Positions 15,928 to 23,093 of a DNA stretch of 26,958 bases are shown here, piece by piece (the stretch's first letter is position 1; each line of letters starts with the position of its first letter). The stretch covers positions 1-26,958 of the forward strand of contig JBGQLG010000052.1 in the NCBI GenBank assembly GCA_041499965.1. Direction: 5' to 3'. Origin of the DNA: AR5 sp041499965 (GTDB taxonomy: Bacteria > Methylomirabilota > Methylomirabilia > Rokubacteriales > CSP1-6). The notes under the pieces are model-generated. The model made no database searches and was not told the DNA's origin. It saw only the letters and a list, made by a program, of their open reading frames with translations. The translations under genes and the position numbers were made by a program.

Positions 15928-18531
15928 ATGAGCGACGTGCCGACCGACGGCGAACGCCTCCAGAGAGAACTCGAGTACTACAAGCGTCAAGTCGATGAGC
16001 TGGCCGGCGAAAGTCTGAGATTGGACTACACCATCTCGGGACTACGGCACGACATCAAGCAGAAGCGCCAGGGGTTCGCCCTGCTCTCCGAGCTGCAACA
16101 ATCGATAGGGATCCACAAGGAGATCTCCTCAATCTTCGATGTCACGATCAAGGCCATTAACTCCACCCTGGGAATGGATCGAACCGTAGTGCTCGTGCCG
16201 ACACTTCGCGAGAACTTCTACCGTCCCAGCCAGTGGCTCGGATTTCGCGCGGAGCTGGCACCGCGCCTCTCGTCACTCACTGCCGAGTTCCCGCCGGCCT
16301 TCGGCCGGGGGAGCGGACTCCTTGTGGTGAACAAGGCGTCCGAGACTACCCCATTCGTCGAGAGTCTCCGCGAGGCGTTGGAGTTGCCGTACTTCATCTG
16401 TGTGCCCGTGATGGTCGAACAGGCACCGATCGGGCTGCTCCTCGCCGGTCGGCTCAAAGAAGCTAGACCGATCTATCCGCCGTTCGATCAGGGTGACGCC
16501 GACACGCTGCAGGCGATCGCGGGATTGATTTCGGCGTGTGTCCAGAACATGCGCGTGGCCGTGCTGACCGAAATGGATCGTTTGAAGACGGAGTTCTTCG
16601 CAAACATCTCTCACGAATTCCGGACGCCAATCACGCTGACCCTCGGCCCTCTCGAGCAGCTGTTGATGGGCCACCACGGAGAGGTCTCGACCACAATTCG
16701 GGATCAGCTCCATGTCATGTTGCGCAACCAGGAGCGACTACTGGTACTGATTAACCAAATCCTCGACCTCGCTAAGCTTGAGGCCGGTGGGATGCAGTTA
16801 AAGGCCGCGCCGATGCCTGACGTGAACCGCTTCGTCCAGGAAAGGGCGGCGCAATTTTGCTCGATCGCTGAGAGCCGCGGGCTCGAGGTCGTGATCTCGC
16901 TGGACCCCCGGCTCCGCACGGCCGGGCTGTTCCTGGATACTGAAAAGTTTGATCGGCTCCTGTCCAACCTGTTGTCGAATGCCGTCAAGTTCACGAAGGC
17001 GGGAATGATCGAAGTGTCCACTGGTATCCATGATGGGGCGTTTCGTCTAACAGTGAGCGACACTGGCGTGGGGATCAAACCCGACCAGCTTCCTCATATC
17101 TTCGACCGCTTTCGACAGGCCGACGGCAGCGCTTCGCGCGAGTACTCCGGCAGTGGGATTGGGCTGGCCTTGGTGAAGGAGATCGCGGCACTGCACGGCG
17201 GCGCTGTGGTTGTCCACAGCCAGTACGGCAAGGGGACGACATTCCAGGTAGCGATCCCGCTGGGTCAAGGCCACCTTAGTCCCGCATCCATTGTCGAATT
17301 CTCAGAGGACGATTCCAACGTGCTGCTGCCCTCGCGTGTGCTCATAGTTGACGAGGGCGCCGTGGACCAGGAAAGCGTCGGTGATGTGAACCGGAACGCG
17401 GAGGCGGCGCTCGATGCGGCGAGGCCGACGATTCTCTACGCCGAAGACAACCGGGATCTCCGCAATTTTGTCAGGCAGCTGCTCGCCCCCTATTACAACG
17501 TCTTTCTAGCCGTCGACGGGCGGGACGCGCTTGACAAGATCACACAGTATCGACCCGACCTGATCCTTTCGGACCAGATGATGCCGCACATGAGCGGCCG
17601 CGGTCTTCTACGAGCGGTCCGCGCCAATGCTGCGCTGCGCTCCACACCGGTGGTCTTCCTGACGGCGCGCGCTGGAAGCGAGGCACGGATCGAGAGTCTC
17701 GACGCTGGCGCGGACGAGTATCTGGCCAAGCCGTTCGACGAAGGCGAGCTTCTAGCTCGGATCCGGAACCTGCTCCGCTCGCGTGAGCAGGAGCGCGAGC
17801 TTGCGGCACTGAATCATCGCTTGGCCGAGTGGAACGAGACGCTTGAGCAGCGCGTCCGGGAACAGATCACTCAGCTCGAGAGCCTTGGGCGATTAAAGCG
17901 GTTCTTCTCGCCTCAGCTCGCCGAGCTAATCGTGGCCGGCGGTGCTGAGGATCCCCTAAAGACGCACCGCCGCGAGGTGACCGTCGTCTTCCTTGATCTC
18001 AGGGGGTTCACAGCGTTCGCCGAGACTTCGGAGCCCGAGGAGGTCATGAGTGTGCTTCGGCAGTATCACGGAGCAATGGGGGAACTCATCCTCGCGCACG
18101 AGGGGACACTCGAACGCTTTACTGGCGATGGCATGATGGTCTTCTTCAACGATCCCGTACTCGTGCCTGACGCACCGGAGCGGGCGGTCCGCATGGCGCT
18201 TGCGATGCGTAGCCGAGTGGCAGAGCTAAGCGGGGAGTGGCGAAAGCGGGACTACGAGCTCGACTTCGGCGTCGGTCTCGCACAGGGCTATGCAACGATC
18301 GGAGCCATCGGCTTCGAGGGGCGCTGGGACTACGGAGCGATCGGCGGCGTGACGAACCTCGCCGCGCGACTTTGTGGCGAAGCGAAGCCCGGTCAGATTC
18401 TGATCCCCAGGCGTCTACTCGGCGGATTAGACAATATGATTGAGGTCGAGTCGGTCGGTGAGCTTTCGTTGAAGGGATTTCATCGTCCAATCGCTGCGTA
18501 CAACGTCCTACGAATCAGAAATGCCGGTTGA
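15928..18531 (+). CDS. Hybrid GAF-histidine kinase-receiver-class III nucleotidyl cyclase
   Basis: A soluble protein of 867 residues (numbering from ATG 15928). In order: coiled coil (about 8-55); GAF-like sensor (about 55-215); HisKA with FFANISHEFRTPITL, phospho-acceptor His229; HATPase with LLSNLLSNAVKF, DTGVGI and GSGIGLAL; receiver (about 500-620) with phospho-acceptor Asp549 in LILSDQMMP plus the FLTA threonine and AKPF lysine; coiled coil (about 625-665); then an adenylate/guanylate cyclase domain with metal-binding Asp690 (VVFLDLRGFT) and Asp734 (RFTGDGMMVFF), DYGAIG and NLAARLC. All key residues are present, so phosphorelay probably controls cyclic nucleotide synthesis within one chain. 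Whether it makes cAMP or cGMP is open. A GTG at 15856 would add 24 residues; neither start has a clear ribosome site. Likely cotranscribed with the FIST gene. Confidence 0.93.
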   Translation: MSDVPTDGERLQRELEYYKRQVDELAGESLRLDYTISGLRHDIKQKRQGFALLSELQQSIGIHKEISSIFDVTIKAINSTLGMDRTVVLVPTLRENFYRPSQWLGFRAELAPRLSSLTAEFPPAFGRGSGLLVVNKASETTPFVESLREALELPYFICVPVMVEQAPIGLLLAGRLKEARPIYPPFDQGDADTLQAIAGLISACVQNMRVAVLTEMDRLKTEFFANISHEFRTPITLTLGPLEQLLMGHHGEVSTTIRDQLHVMLRNQERLLVLINQILDLAKLEAGGMQLKAAPMPDVNRFVQERAAQFCSIAESRGLEVVISLDPRLRTAGLFLDTEKFDRLLSNLLSNAVKFTKAGMIEVSTGIHDGAFRLTVSDTGVGIKPDQLPHIFDRFRQADGSASREYSGSGIGLALVKEIAALHGGAVVVHSQYGKGTTFQVAIPLGQGHLSPASIVEFSEDDSNVLLPSRVLIVDEGAVDQESVGDVNRNAEAALDAARPTILYAEDNRDLRNFVRQLLAPYYNVFLAVDGRDALDKITQYRPDLILSDQMMPHMSGRGLLRAVRANAALRSTPVVFLTARAGSEARIESLDAGADEYLAKPFDEGELLARIRNLLRSREQERELAALNHRLAEWNETLEQRVREQITQLESLGRLKRFFSPQLAELIVAGGAEDPLKTHRREVTVVFLDLRGFTAFAETSEPEEVMSVLRQYHGAMGELILAHEGTLERFTGDGMMVFFNDPVLVPDAPERAVRMALAMRSRVAELSGEWRKRDYELDFGVGLAQGYATIGAIGFEGRWDYGAIGGVTNLAARLCGEAKPGQILIPRRLLGGLDNMIEVESVGELSLKGFHRPIAAYNVLRIRNAG

Positions 18532-18565
18532 GCGCCCGCTAAAGCTCTCGGCCTGACGGTCCCGC

Positions 18566-18808
18566 ATGACGACCGTCACGGACTTCACCGCTGTCGACGA
18601 CGCCGGATATCCGGTGCTGGTGGACGCACACGGGAACAAGGCCGCATTCCGTTGTCTCGGATGCGGCGGGCCGGTGTTGGCGGTGATGCTTGAGCCCCGG
18701 CGGGGTGCTTCCCCAAGCAACCCATCTCTTTGTCGCGCGTGCGGGTCCCGCTATTGGGTTGAGGTGAGGGCCACTCACTTGCAGCTGATGATTCACCGCG
18801 TCCCGTGA
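18566..18808 (+). CDS. Small zinc-ribbon-like protein, 80 aa
   Basis: An 80-residue soluble protein with two CxxC knuckles: CLGCG at about residues 30-34 and CRACG at about 56-60, separated by about 22 residues. That is the spacing of a zinc ribbon. The first part (VLVDAHGNKAAFRC) and last part (SRYWVEVRATHLQLMIHRV) look like short beta strands. No ribosome binding site of note precedes the ATG. It lies 34 bases after the kinase-cyclase stop and 40 before hsdM. It could bind DNA, RNA or protein; I do not recognise the family. Confidence 0.6.
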   Translation: MTTVTDFTAVDDAGYPVLVDAHGNKAAFRCLGCGGPVLAVMLEPRRGASPSNPSLCRACGSRYWVEVRATHLQLMIHRVP

Positions 18809-18848
18809 GCACGCAGCCGCCCAGCCGCACGATCGAACGGCGACCACG

Positions 18849-20384
18849 GTGAGCCACAGTGAGATCGTAAGCTTTCTCTGGGGCGTCGCGGACCTTATCC
18901 GGGACACCTTCAAGCGGGGCAAGTATCAGGACATCATCCTTCCGCTCACGGTTCTGCGGCGCCTCGACTGCGTGCTGGCTCCCACCAAGGAGAAGGTGCT
19001 CCGCAGGCAGGCCGAGCTGCGGGACAGGAAGCTAGAGAACCCGGGCGCGCAGCTCCGCAAAGTCTCGGGCTTCGCCTTCTACAACACGTCGCGATACGAC
19101 TTTGACAAGCTCCTCGCCGACGCGCCGCACCTCGCGGCGAATCTGCGGAACTACATTGCTAGCTTCAGCCAGAACATGCGGGAGGTGCTCGAGAAGTTCG
19201 ATTTCGACAACACCATCAGCAAGCTCGACGAAGCCGGGCTTCTCTTCCAGGTGCTCGAGCGCTTCAAGAACGTCGACCTGCACCCGGACGAGATCGACAA
19301 CCCGACGATGGGGACGATCTTTGAGGAGCTGATTCGCAAGTTCAACGAGGCGTTGAAAGAAAACCCCGTCGAGCACTTCACGCCGCGCGACGTCGTGCAC
19401 CTGATGGTGGATCTGATGCTGGCGGGCGGCGAAGCTCGCATCAGATCCAAGGGCGTGGTCCGCACCGTCTACGACCCGTGCTGTGGCTCCGGCGGGATGC
19501 TCACGATCACGAAGGAGCACATCACCGTCGGCCTCCGCAGGAACGGCAACATCATCCGTCAACCGATCAACCCCGGCGCAGAGATCCACCTCTTCGGCCA
19601 GGAGGTGAATCCCGAGACGTGGGCGGTCTCGAAGTCCGATCTGTTCATGAAGGACCCGACGGGTCGTGACGCGGACAACATCGCGTTCGGAACCACGCTC
19701 TCGAACGACCGCCATTCGGGGAGCACCTTTGACTACCTGATCGCGAATCCGCCCTATGGCAAGGACTGGAAGCGCGACGAGGATGCCGTGCGAGCCGAGC
19801 ACGAGCAGGGCCCGGCAGGGCGCTTTGCCGCGGGGCTTCCGCGCATCAGCGACGGCCAGCTTCTCTTCCTCCTTCAAATGCTGGCGCATGCCAAGGACCC
19901 GAAGGAAGGCGGCTCGCGCATCGCGATCATCAATGAGCAAGAGATACAAACACGATGCCAGCACGTTGACAACTCCGGCGCCGCCCCGTATCCGGGAGGG
20001 GCGATGGGCGATTCCCCGCTCGATGGCGTCGTGGTGGACGCGGACGACCGCGAGGTGCCCGCGGGCGAGGTGGGCGAGTTGCTCGCCCGGGGGCCCTACA
20101 CGATCCGGGGCTACTATAGGGCCGACGCGCACAACCGCACCGCATTCACCGCGGGCGGTTTCGACCGCACCGGCGACCGAGGACGTGCGGCGGCGCGGAG
20201 AGGACAGGAGATCGCCATGAAGAAGAAGGTGGCCAAGCGGACCGCGGCTCGATCGTCCAAGGATCTGACCGCGAGGAAGACCCGGACGGTCCGCGGCGGC
20301 GAGGCCCAGGTATTCACGTCGGTGTCGAACGTCCTCAAGACGCGCCACGACACCGTGAAGAATTCGATCGGGAACATCCGCTGA
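18849..20384 (+). CDS. hsdM: Type I restriction-modification methyltransferase HsdM, truncated and fused in frame to downstream repeat sequence
   Basis: The first ~362 residues are a type I N6-adenine methyltransferase: an N-terminal helical domain (EIVSFLWGVADLIRD... to about 150), then the catalytic domain with the AdoMet motif DPCCGSGGML at about 209-218 and NPPY at 300-303. At base 19934, within RIAIIN, the gene meets repeat copy B. The family normally goes on through a conserved NGSPLF segment and ~120-150 more residues, all missing here. The frame nevertheless stays open for ~149 codons through the repeat, the AMP-ligase fragment and the 55-residue VRGG protein, ending at 20384. No hsdS or hsdR is in the window. 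It is probably a dead methyltransferase; whether the fused chain is made is unknown. The start is GTG 18849. Confidence 0.8.
   Translation: MSHSEIVSFLWGVADLIRDTFKRGKYQDIILPLTVLRRLDCVLAPTKEKVLRRQAELRDRKLENPGAQLRKVSGFAFYNTSRYDFDKLLADAPHLAANLRNYIASFSQNMREVLEKFDFDNTISKLDEAGLLFQVLERFKNVDLHPDEIDNPTMGTIFEELIRKFNEALKENPVEHFTPRDVVHLMVDLMLAGGEARIRSKGVVRTVYDPCCGSGGMLTITKEHITVGLRRNGNIIRQPINPGAEIHLFGQEVNPETWAVSKSDLFMKDPTGRDADNIAFGTTLSNDRHSGSTFDYLIANPPYGKDWKRDEDAVRAEHEQGPAGRFAAGLPRISDGQLLFLLQMLAHAKDPKEGGSRIAIINEQEIQTRCQHVDNSGAAPYPGGAMGDSPLDGVVVDADDREVPAGEVGELLARGPYTIRGYYRADAHNRTAFTAGGFDRTGDRGRAAARRGQEIAMKKKVAKRTAARSSKDLTARKTRTVRGGEAQVFTSVSNVLKTRHDTVKNSIGNIR
19934..20124 (+). repeat. Long direct repeat, copy B (right)
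   Basis: 191 bases, TGAGCAAGAGATACAAACAC to CTACTATAGGGCCG, nearly identical to copy A. It begins exactly where hsdM homology ends. Unlike copy A, the ligase homology continues beyond its right end (to about 20177), which suggests that copy B sits in the original context on its 3' side. Confidence 0.9.
19966..19994 (+). promoter_or_regulatory. Promoter-like sequence inside repeat copy B
   Basis: TTGACA (19966-19971), 17 bases, TATCCG (19989-19994). It would point to the 55-residue protein and UreG-like genes and could give them a promoter independent of hsdM. The -10 matches only the first three bases well. Confidence 0.25.
20004..20177 (+). pseudogene. Acyl-adenylating enzyme (AMP-ligase) fragment, copy B
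   Basis: From ATG 20004 the frame reads MGDSPLDGVVVDADDREVPA, then GEVGELLARGPYTIRGYYRA and DAHNRTAFTAGGFDRTGD. This is the A8 hinge region and following RTGD motif of AMP-forming ligases, closest in style to 2,3-dihydroxybenzoate-AMP ligases. Neither the N-terminal ATP-binding domain nor the C-terminal lysine domain is present, so it cannot be an active enzyme. GGGAGGGG lies just ahead of the ATG. It is in the same frame as hsdM and the 55-residue protein, so it may be translated as part of a longer chain. Confidence 0.7.
20217..20384 (+). CDS. Small basic protein, 55 aa, with VRGG motif
   Basis: A 55-residue protein with a very basic first third (KKKVAKRTAARSSKDLTARK), a TRTVRGG motif at about 22-28 and a polar C-terminal part (FTSVSNVLKTRHDTVKNSIG). 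AGGAG lies about 7 bases before the ATG, so it can be translated on its own, although the frame also continues from hsdM. Small proteins of the form K-D-L-x-x-x-x-x-x-x-V-K/R-G-G occur in several soil phyla, and the GG resembles the leader end of some processed peptides; no peptidase or modifying enzyme is seen. It is 12 bases ahead of the UreG-like gene, so the pair is probably cotranscribed. Function unknown. Confidence 0.55.
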   Translation: MKKKVAKRTAARSSKDLTARKTRTVRGGEAQVFTSVSNVLKTRHDTVKNSIGNIR

Positions 20385-20396
20385 GCCGGTAGCGCG

Positions 20397-21365
20397 ATGG
20401 CCGATGACGCGGCGCCGATGACGGCGGCGCCCTTCGTGTGGCGGCCCGACGGCCGCCCCGACTGGCGCACGATGTGGGAGAGCTTCTGCGACCTGGCCCT
20501 GCACGGCGGCCCGCCCCACCGCGGGCCGGCCGACGCCCTGCGGGCGCCGCTCGCCTCGGAGGGCGCCGCCGCGACAGCACCGGACATGATCGCGGAGATC
20601 CGGCGCGGCGTCTGGGAGACGACGGGGCTCTTCGGGGAGCCGACGGCGTCCGGATGGATCGCGGTCACCTGTCACAGTGCCGAGATGGCCGCGTGGCTCG
20701 CCGGCGCGATCGTGCTGGAGAACGTCGAGGCCCGCGCCGAGGACGACCGGCTGCTGCTGCCGGCCGGCCCCGGCTACCGGCTCGACAACGAGGTGAAGAG
20801 CCTCATCACGGTCGTGGCCAAGACTCACCACTACTGGGACGCCCACCTCGCCGCCGACACCGCCGCGCCGGCGATGGTGACGCGCTCGTCGCGCGGGATC
20901 CCGAAGCCGCTCAAGGTCGGCATCGGCGGCCCCGCCGGCGGGGGCAAGACCGCGCTCATCGACGCGCTCCGGCGGCGTCTGGCCGGGCGCCTGAGCGTCG
21001 CCGCACCGCCGCCCGGCGCCGCGCCAGCGGACGATCCCGCGCTCGACCTCGTGCTGCTCGAGCGCACCACGGGCGACGCCGCGGCCTTCGGCCGGGGACT
21101 GGTCGACGCGACCGTCGGCGTGCTCGACCTTGCGACGGCCGCGCAGGACGCAGCCGACGGTGGCCGGCTGGTGACTGGCTGGCGCCTGCTCGTCGTCAGC
21201 AAGCTCGACACGGCGGCACCGCTCGGCGTGGATCTGCGGAAGCTGGAGCGGACGCTGCGTGAGCGACGCGGCGATCGTCCGGTGGTCGTGGCCGACCTCA
21301 CGGCCCCCGACGGCGCCGACAGCGTCCTGCGCTGGCTGGCGCACGAGCTGCTCCTGGGGCTCTGA
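20397..21365 (+). CDS. UreG/HypB-like SIMIBI GTPase with N-terminal extension, CPH segment missing
   Basis: A 322-residue protein. Residues 174-322 resemble UreG, the GTPase that delivers nickel to urease: P-loop GIGGPAGGGKTALID at 175-189, DLVLLERTTGD from 217 (UreG: DLIFIESGGDN), LVDATVGVLDLA, LLVVSKLDTA (SKLD where UreG has NKxD) and GVDLRKLERTLRERRGDRPV. Between P-loop and DLVLLE only about 30 residues occur, where UreG has about 80, so the metal-binding CPH motif is absent. Residues 1-170 are an extra domain (WRPDGRPDWRTMWESFCDLA, MAAWLAGAIVLENVEAR, VVAKTHHYWDAHL) that I do not recognise; its HH could bind metal. No urease or hydrogenase genes are near. The start ATG has only a weak ribosome site. 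Family membership is clear; a metallochaperone role is doubtful. Confidence 0.8.
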   Translation: MADDAAPMTAAPFVWRPDGRPDWRTMWESFCDLALHGGPPHRGPADALRAPLASEGAAATAPDMIAEIRRGVWETTGLFGEPTASGWIAVTCHSAEMAAWLAGAIVLENVEARAEDDRLLLPAGPGYRLDNEVKSLITVVAKTHHYWDAHLAADTAAPAMVTRSSRGIPKPLKVGIGGPAGGGKTALIDALRRRLAGRLSVAAPPPGAAPADDPALDLVLLERTTGDAAAFGRGLVDATVGVLDLATAAQDAADGGRLVTGWRLLVVSKLDTAAPLGVDLRKLERTLRERRGDRPVVVADLTAPDGADSVLRWLAHELLLGL

Positions 21366-21394
21366 GGTCCAGCCCTTACAGGCTACATATCCTG

Positions 21395-21423
21395 TTGTTG
21401 ACAGCTTGGTCCTCCTGTACAGT
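21395..21423 (+). promoter_or_regulatory. Candidate promoter of the second importer operon
   Basis: TTGTTG (21395-21400), a 17-base spacer and TACAGT (21418-21423) lie 38 bases before the ATG of the binding-protein gene. The GC drop in this 96-base gap supports a promoter. An overlapping TTGACA at 21398 gives only a 14-base spacer to the same -10. Confidence 0.4.
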
Positions 21424-21461
21424 GGCGCGCAATCTGGCAGGCCCCGCACACGGAGGACGCC

Positions 21462-23078
21462 ATGCGCCAACGACCGCTCGGCTGGCCCGTCCGCTCGATC
21501 GCCCTGATCGCCCTCGTCTGGACCGTCTGCACGCCGCTGCTCGCCGAGGCGCAGACGCCGAAGCGCGGCGGCACGCTGCGCGTCTCCTACGGCAACGAGA
21601 TCGCCCACCTCGATTTCCACACCGCGCCCGGCTACGAAATGATGTGGGTCGCCATGAACGTGGGCTGCGGGCTGGTCAACATCACGCCCGACGGCAAGTT
21701 CGTGGGCGACGCCGCCGAGTCGTGGCAGATGTCGCCCGACGGCCTGCTCTACACCTTCAAGCTCCGCCCCAACGTCCTCTTCCACGACGGCACCAAGGTC
21801 GACGCCACCGCCGTGAAGTTCAGCATCGACCGCCTCATGGATCCGAACACCAAGTCGGGCATGCGGAGCTTCTACGACTCGGTGCACAGCGTCGAGGTGC
21901 TCGATTCGCTCACCGTGCAGATCCGGCTCAAGCAGCCCTACGCCTTCATGCTCCACATGCTCGCGGCCTACCGCACCGGGCTCGTCCTCTACTCGCCGGC
22001 CGCCACGCAGAAGTTCACGCTGGAGGACCGCAAGCAGGGCAAGCCGGGCGCGGTCATCGGCTGCGGGCCGTTCCGGCTGGTCGAGTGGGTGAAGGGTAAC
22101 CATCTCGTCATGGAACGGTTCGACAAGTACTTCGTGCCCGGGCTGCCCTACCTCGATCGCGTCCTGATCCGCGTGATCAAGGACCCCGTCACCGAGATGG
22201 CGGCGTTCAAGGCCGGGGAGATCGACTTCATCGCCTCGTTCTCGCCCGAGCACGTCGACACCATGAAGGCCCAGGTGCCACACGCCGTGATCATGACCGG
22301 GAAGGAAACCACGCCGATGCTGGCGGCGATGAAGGTCAGCGTGCCCAAGGACGGCAAGCCGATGTCCAAGGAGCGCGTCCCCCATCCGGTCTTCGGCGAT
22401 CTTCGGGTGCGCAAGGCCGTGGGCTGCTTCGGGATCGACCGCAAGGAGATCGTGAAGATCGCGTTCAAGGGCCAGGCCACGCCGTGGGTCGGCATGAACC
22501 CGCCCGGCACGCTGGACACCGTGGACGTCAACCACCTGTGCCCGTACGACCCGGCCAAGGCCAAGGCGCTGCTGGCCGAGGCGGGCTACGGCCCGGCCAA
22601 GCCGCTGACCTTCGAGATCATCGCCGACACCGAGAAGTCGGTCTTCAACATCATCGCCACCGTGATCAAGGAGCAGATGGCGCGCATCGGCGCCACCGCC
22701 AACATCCGGGTGGTGGACAAGGTCTCGTGGATGAACACCGCGCTGCAGGACGGCCCCTGGGACATGTACGTCGAAGACTTGCTGTCGCTGATCACGCTCG
22801 ACAGCAACGGCTACCTGTCCAACAGCAGCTCGACCTGGAGCCATCCGCGCCACAACGACAAGCGCGTCGACGAGCTGTACGCCCGCTACGCGCGGGAGAT
22901 GGACGCGGGCAAGCGCAAGGCCATCGCCCGGGAGATCCAGGAGTTCTTCGTCGAGAACATGTACTGGAACAACATCTCCGGCTCGCCGTTCTACATGGTG
23001 GCCCAGCCGTGGATGAAGGGCTACACGTACAACGCCGAGTTCGAGGTGCACTACGACCGGGTCTGGCTCGACAAGTAG
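21462..23078 (+). CDS. ABC transporter substrate-binding protein, family 5 (peptide/nickel type)
   Basis: A 538-residue periplasmic protein with a signal peptide (MRQRPLGWPVRSIALIALVW..., cleavage probably after LLAEA). Family 5 markers are KRGGTLRVSYGNEIAHLDFH, AESWQMSPDGLLYTFKLRPN, VLFHDGTKVDATAVKFSIDR, GCGPFRLVEWVKGNHLVMER, FGDLRVRKAVGCFGIDRKEI and AKALLAEAGYGPAKPL. The start has GGAGG at 21452-21456 with a 5-base spacer and a candidate promoter upstream. It is followed after 15 bases by the dppB-type gene, so it is the first gene of a three-gene importer operon. The ligand is not identifiable. Confidence 0.95.
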   Translation: MRQRPLGWPVRSIALIALVWTVCTPLLAEAQTPKRGGTLRVSYGNEIAHLDFHTAPGYEMMWVAMNVGCGLVNITPDGKFVGDAAESWQMSPDGLLYTFKLRPNVLFHDGTKVDATAVKFSIDRLMDPNTKSGMRSFYDSVHSVEVLDSLTVQIRLKQPYAFMLHMLAAYRTGLVLYSPAATQKFTLEDRKQGKPGAVIGCGPFRLVEWVKGNHLVMERFDKYFVPGLPYLDRVLIRVIKDPVTEMAAFKAGEIDFIASFSPEHVDTMKAQVPHAVIMTGKETTPMLAAMKVSVPKDGKPMSKERVPHPVFGDLRVRKAVGCFGIDRKEIVKIAFKGQATPWVGMNPPGTLDTVDVNHLCPYDPAKAKALLAEAGYGPAKPLTFEIIADTEKSVFNIIATVIKEQMARIGATANIRVVDKVSWMNTALQDGPWDMYVEDLLSLITLDSNGYLSNSSSTWSHPRHNDKRVDELYARYAREMDAGKRKAIAREIQEFFVENMYWNNISGSPFYMVAQPWMKGYTYNAEFEVHYDRVWLDK

Positions 23079-23093
23079 CCACCGGGGCCGGGG

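Larger units (their letters stand above)
14218..20124. other. Putative genomic island bounded by 192-bp direct repeats
   Basis: The segment between and including repeat copies A (14218-14409) and B (19934-20124) differs from both flanks. Codons ending in A or T are frequent in the FIST and kinase-cyclase genes, and the gene types (FIST sensor, cyclase, zinc ribbon, HsdM) are unrelated to the neighbouring transporter genes. The hsdM gene is cut at repeat B. No integrase, transposase or tRNA is visible inside. This fits insertion by homologous recombination between copies of the repeat, or a metagenome assembly join through a repeated sequence. Seen: repeats, composition shift, cut gene. Inferred: island status. 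Confidence 0.5.

Noticed and set aside
14218..20124. Transposon with target-site duplication
   Set aside because: The repeats are far too long for a target duplication, have no terminal inverted repeats, and no transposase is encoded between them.
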